From assembly GCA_963781785.1 (NCBI GenBank), contig CAWAHD010000001.1:1-64000 (forward strand): a stretch of DNA of 64,000 bases, read 5' to 3'. A program made the position numbers and the translations under genes. The stretch's first letter is position 1. Each line of letters starts with the position of its first letter. Below are positions 61,363 to 64,000 of this stretch, piece by piece. This DNA comes from CAWAHD01 sp963781785. GTDB lineage: Bacteria; Planctomycetota; Planctomycetia; Isosphaerales; Isosphaeraceae. A model generated the notes under the pieces. That model was not told the DNA's origin. It saw only the letters and a program-made list of their open reading frames with translations, and made no database searches.

Positions 61363-63354
61363 ATGTGTGGCATCTGCGGGGCGGTCTGGTCCGATTCCGA
61401 GCGCCCACTGGCAGCGGAATCTCTCCGGAAAATGATGGATCGGCTCGTCCACCGTGGACCTGACGACTCGGGTGATTACCATGACAACCACGCCGCGCTG
61501 GGGTTTCGGCGACTGGCGATCATTGATCTGGCCGGAGGCCGGCAGCCACTCTCGAACGAAAATGGCACCATCTGGACAGTCTTTAACGGCGAGATCTACA
61601 ACTATCCTGCACTGCGGCATCGGTTGGAAGCCAAGGGACATGTGCTGCGCTCTGGCGGCGACACCGAGACCCTGGTCCATCTCTACGAGGATGAGGGGAC
61701 ACGGATGTTTTCGCTGCTGCGCGGAATGTTCGCGCTGGCTATCTGGGACGCACCTCGCCGCACACTCTTGCTGGCACGTGATCGGCTCGGTCAAAAGCCG
61801 CTCGTCTATCGTCTCGATAGCAGACGGCTCTTCTTTGCGAGCGAGCTGAAAGCCCTGCTTGCCTTGCCCAGCCACACCATGCCTCGAAGTCTGGATCCAA
61901 TCGCGCTGGACCATTACCTTAGCTATGGCTATGTGCCTCACCCGCGGACGATCCTTGAGGGAACCTACAAGCTTCCTCCGGCACATTATGCCGTCTGGCA
62001 TGACGGTATTCTCTCGATCAAGCGATACTGGCAGCCTGACTGGAATCTCGAGCGTGTTCGGCCCATCGGCGACGATGTCGAGGAACTGCAAGCGGTGCTT
62101 GCAGAGGCCGTTCGCGAGCAGATGATGTCCGACGTGCCGCTGGGAGCCTTCCTTTCCGGGGGCATTGACTCGACGATCATTGCTGGATTGATGCAGCGAG
62201 CATCCAGCCGGCCGGTGAAAACCTTCGCAATCGGCTTTCCTGACCCGCGCTACGATGAGACGCGTTACGCGGAGCTTGCTGCCAAACACTTGGGAACCGA
62301 GCACCGGACATTCATGGTCGAGCCGACGGCATGGGAGACCCTGCCGCATCTGGCCTGGCATTTCGACGAGCCCTTCGCCGATAGCTCTGCGCTTCCCACC
62401 TGGTACGTTGCTCGCGAGACCCGGCGCGAGGTTACGGTTGCTTTGACAGGCGACGCGGGCGACGAGCTTTTCGGGGGCTATGACCGTTACCGTGCTTTGA
62501 GCCTGACTGAGCTGCTTCAGCGACTGCCTGGTTATTCTCGACGGTTGCTTGGTGGAGCGATCGAAGGGGTCTTGCCCAGCTCGAGCAAGTCCAAGAGCTG
62601 GGTCCGCCGGCTCCGGCGTCTCTTCGAGTACGTCAACGAGCCAGTCGAGGATCGCTATCTGGGCTGGATGACAACCTTCGGAGAAACCGCCCGGCTGGCG
62701 CTTTACAGCGACAATCAACTTGATTTGTTGGCCAGAGCGACCGCTGAGCTGTCCGACCAGTCCGAGGCCGACCCATCTGCGTTCATGAGGGAGGCCTTTG
62801 CTACAGCCACGCGACGCGATCCGATCACTCGGGCTATGATCGCCGACATCGTGACCTATCTGGCGGGTGATCTGTTGGTCAAGGTCGACATCGCCAGCAT
62901 GGCGCATAGTCTCGAGTGTCGAGGACCATTCCTGGACCATCGAGTCGTCGAGCTGGCCGTGGGCATGCCGGTTGAGCGAAAACTCCGGCTTCGTTCGGGT
63001 CGCTCCAAGGTTGTGCTCAAACAGGCATTTTCCGAACTGTTGCCTCCCTCGATCAAGACCCGTTCCAAAATGGGCTTTGGCGTCCCGATCAGCCGATGGC
63101 TCCGAGAAGAATTGAGCCAGGAGGTCCAGGCAGTGTTGCTTGATCCGACCTGTCTCGGCCGTGGGTTGTTCCGCCAGGGCGCGATTGAGGGGTTGGTTGC
63201 CGAACACGTCGACGGAAAACGTGAACACTCTCACCGCCTCTGGGCGTTGCTCATGCTCGAGCTCTGGTTCAGGCAGTATCTCGATACGCCGACAACTCAA
63301 CCTTGCGATCGATTCAGCGACAATCAAGGAGTCGAAGTCGTCTCGACCGGATGA
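61363..63354 (+). CDS. asnB: Asparagine synthase, glutamine-hydrolysing (663 aa)
   Basis: N-terminal class-II amidotransferase with catalytic Cys2 (MCGICGAVWSDSERPLAAES) and the glutamine loops LVHRGPDDSGDYH and TVFNGEIYNYPALRHRLEAK. C-terminal synthetase with the PP-loop LGAFLSGGIDSTIIAGLMQR and ALTGDAGDELFGGYDRYRAL. Makes asparagine or amidates another carboxylate; proteins of this length next to glycosyltransferases often belong to polysaccharide loci, so a polysaccharide role is possible. Intact. Confidence 0.93.
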   Translation: MCGICGAVWSDSERPLAAESLRKMMDRLVHRGPDDSGDYHDNHAALGFRRLAIIDLAGGRQPLSNENGTIWTVFNGEIYNYPALRHRLEAKGHVLRSGGDTETLVHLYEDEGTRMFSLLRGMFALAIWDAPRRTLLLARDRLGQKPLVYRLDSRRLFFASELKALLALPSHTMPRSLDPIALDHYLSYGYVPHPRTILEGTYKLPPAHYAVWHDGILSIKRYWQPDWNLERVRPIGDDVEELQAVLAEAVREQMMSDVPLGAFLSGGIDSTIIAGLMQRASSRPVKTFAIGFPDPRYDETRYAELAAKHLGTEHRTFMVEPTAWETLPHLAWHFDEPFADSSALPTWYVARETRREVTVALTGDAGDELFGGYDRYRALSLTELLQRLPGYSRRLLGGAIEGVLPSSSKSKSWVRRLRRLFEYVNEPVEDRYLGWMTTFGETARLALYSDNQLDLLARATAELSDQSEADPSAFMREAFATATRRDPITRAMIADIVTYLAGDLLVKVDIASMAHSLECRGPFLDHRVVELAVGMPVERKLRLRSGRSKVVLKQAFSELLPPSIKTRSKMGFGVPISRWLREELSQEVQAVLLDPTCLGRGLFRQGAIEGLVAEHVDGKREHSHRLWALLMLELWFRQYLDTPTTQPCDRFSDNQGVEVVSTG

Positions 63355-63357
63355 TAA

Positions 63358-64000
63358 TCACGGCTTGTTTTTTGCCGGTATCATCCGCTGTACCTGTGCC
63401 TGAATATCGCGAACCACGGAGATGACCCGTAAGAAGTTAGACTGTACGAAAAACACGCCGACCAGTTCACGATCTTCGTCGAGCCACGGGGTAGTCCCGA
63501 AGAGCCCTGGATGGGTGACGACACGAGCTCGACCTTTCTCATCGAGCTTGCTGAGGAAAAAAGCTAGCCCGTAATCATTGCCATAGGGGCCAGACATGAG
63601 GAGTTCGAGCTTGGCTTGGCGGGTGTGCATCATCGCGGTAGAGTGCTCGGAAAGAATGCGCCGATTCCGGTAAGTCCCACCGTTCAAGTGCATCTGGTAG
63701 AACGCGGTGAAGTCGTCGAGCGTGGAAGTCATGCCCCCGCCAGCCATGATGAATCGGCTCTCGCCAGTTGGCAATCTTGTGTTCGGGTTAAGCGCTTGCA
63801 AGCCAAGAGGGATATAACGGGTTTCGTTCATGCCGATGGGATCAAGCAGCTCGGTGCGAACCAAGTCCTCGAAAGGTCGCTTGGCTGCTGCCTCCGCCAC
63901 TCGAGCCGCCACATTGAATCCCATGGTGCTGTAGTGAAACTCGCCCCCTGGCTGGGTCGCGAGGCCTCCCTCTGCCAGAACCCGCACCGATTCAGCAAGC
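63358..64000 (-). CDS. Serine hydrolase, class C beta-lactamase/DD-peptidase-like (partial)
   Basis: C-terminal part only; the frame is open through the right window edge. Tyr motif in PGGEFHYSTMGFNVAARVAE, a glycine-rich AGGGMTSTLDDFTAFYQMHL, and the third motif ARVVTHPGLFGTTPWLDEDR (HxG). The Ser-x-x-Lys nucleophile lies beyond the window. Exported or lipoprotein esterase/peptidase by family. Its stop lies 3 bp after that of the convergent asnB. Confidence 0.85.
   Translation of the reverse strand, partial: LAESVRVLAEGGLATQPGGEFHYSTMGFNVAARVAEAAAKRPFEDLVRTELLDPIGMNETRYIPLGLQALNPNTRLPTGESRFIMAGGGMTSTLDDFTAFYQMHLNGGTYRNRRILSEHSTAMMHTRQAKLELLMSGPYGNDYGLAFFLSKLDEKGRARVVTHPGLFGTTPWLDEDRELVGVFFVQSNFLRVISVVRDIQAQVQRMIPAKNKP

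Noticed and set aside
61159..63327. 722-aa leftward frame opposite asnB
   Set aside because: Exact antisense of a well-recognised asparagine synthase; composition is typical of shadow frames.
1..64000. tRNA, rRNA or CRISPR arrays
   Set aside because: No cloverleaf with CCA-type end, rRNA core sequence or regular repeat-spacer pattern was noticed on either strand; a covariance-model search would be needed to exclude small RNAs.

Overview
Organism. The window looks like chromosome from a planctomycete, probably Isosphaeraceae-like; this is an inference from gene content, since there is no rRNA or marker phylogeny here. Supporting signs are a DUF1080 lipoprotein-like gene, frequent GTG starts without strong Shine-Dalgarno sites, a small HTH/zinc-finger protein of a type I associate with planctomycetes (20630-21199), and a very dense load of IS4, ISAs1, IS3, IS66, IS256, IS630, IS21, ISL3 and IS1380 elements. 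I found no tRNA, rRNA or CRISPR array.

Layout. (1) 1-7.7 kb is the leftward structural module of a tailed-phage-like prophage: portal, small membrane proteins, glycosyltransferase, scaffold, SU10-type major capsid protein and two downstream virion-associated proteins. Two more small phage-type membrane proteins at 17.2-17.8 kb look like the upstream part of the same module, split off by about 9.5 kb of insertions. Portal, scaffold and capsid each carry one apparent frameshift. (2) 8.3-17.15 kb is a nest of elements: an IS630 gene interrupted by a TA-flanked deletion derivative; a large orphan family gene (copy A) interrupted by ISAs1; an intact IS4; and two IS3 copies head to head. (3) 17.9-21.4 kb has a frameshifted IS256 sitting in a second, degenerate orphan-family copy (B), then an HTH/zinc protein. 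(4) 21.9-26.6 kb is a five-gene transposon (zinc/HTH protein, DDE transposase, TniB/ExeA-like ATPase, RepA-like ATPase, CHC2 zinc-finger protein) bounded by imperfect terminal repeats sharing GATAATCGA. (5) 26.6-34.3 kb holds a truncated DUF1670 gene, IS1380, ISL3, an istB remnant, and an IS1380 remnant carrying an IS66 with a perfect 8-bp target duplication. (6) 34.7-39.3 kb is core metabolism: carB and a UDP-glucose dehydrogenase. (7) 39.3-47.4 kb is a second mobile block: truncated IS21, intact orphan-family copy C, an IS630 split by an IS3 whose transposase is fused to a CHC2 zinc finger, an IS66 remnant and an orphan-family scrap (D). (8) 47.4-64 kb is ordinary chromosome: SLC13-type transporter, DUF1080 protein, coiled-coil protein, GT39-like membrane protein, thioredoxin, hypoxanthine phosphoribosyltransferase, two GT4 glycosyltransferases, a CLC channel, asparagine synthase and the end of a serine hydrolase. 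The UDP-sugar dehydrogenase, glycosyltransferases and asnB suggest surface polysaccharide synthesis, but they do not form one operon.

Most interesting. (a) At least four diverged copies of a roughly 510-535-residue protein of unknown function, all embedded among IS elements. The two copies that retain a start codon both have a perfect stem whose 3' arm ends on the base before ATG, with internal hairpins, while the arm sequences differ completely. (b) The same CHC2 primase-type zinc-finger module occurs in two unrelated transposons, free-standing in one and fused to an IS3 transposase in the other. (c) The five-gene AAA+/DDE transposon itself. Novelty against databases could not be tested.
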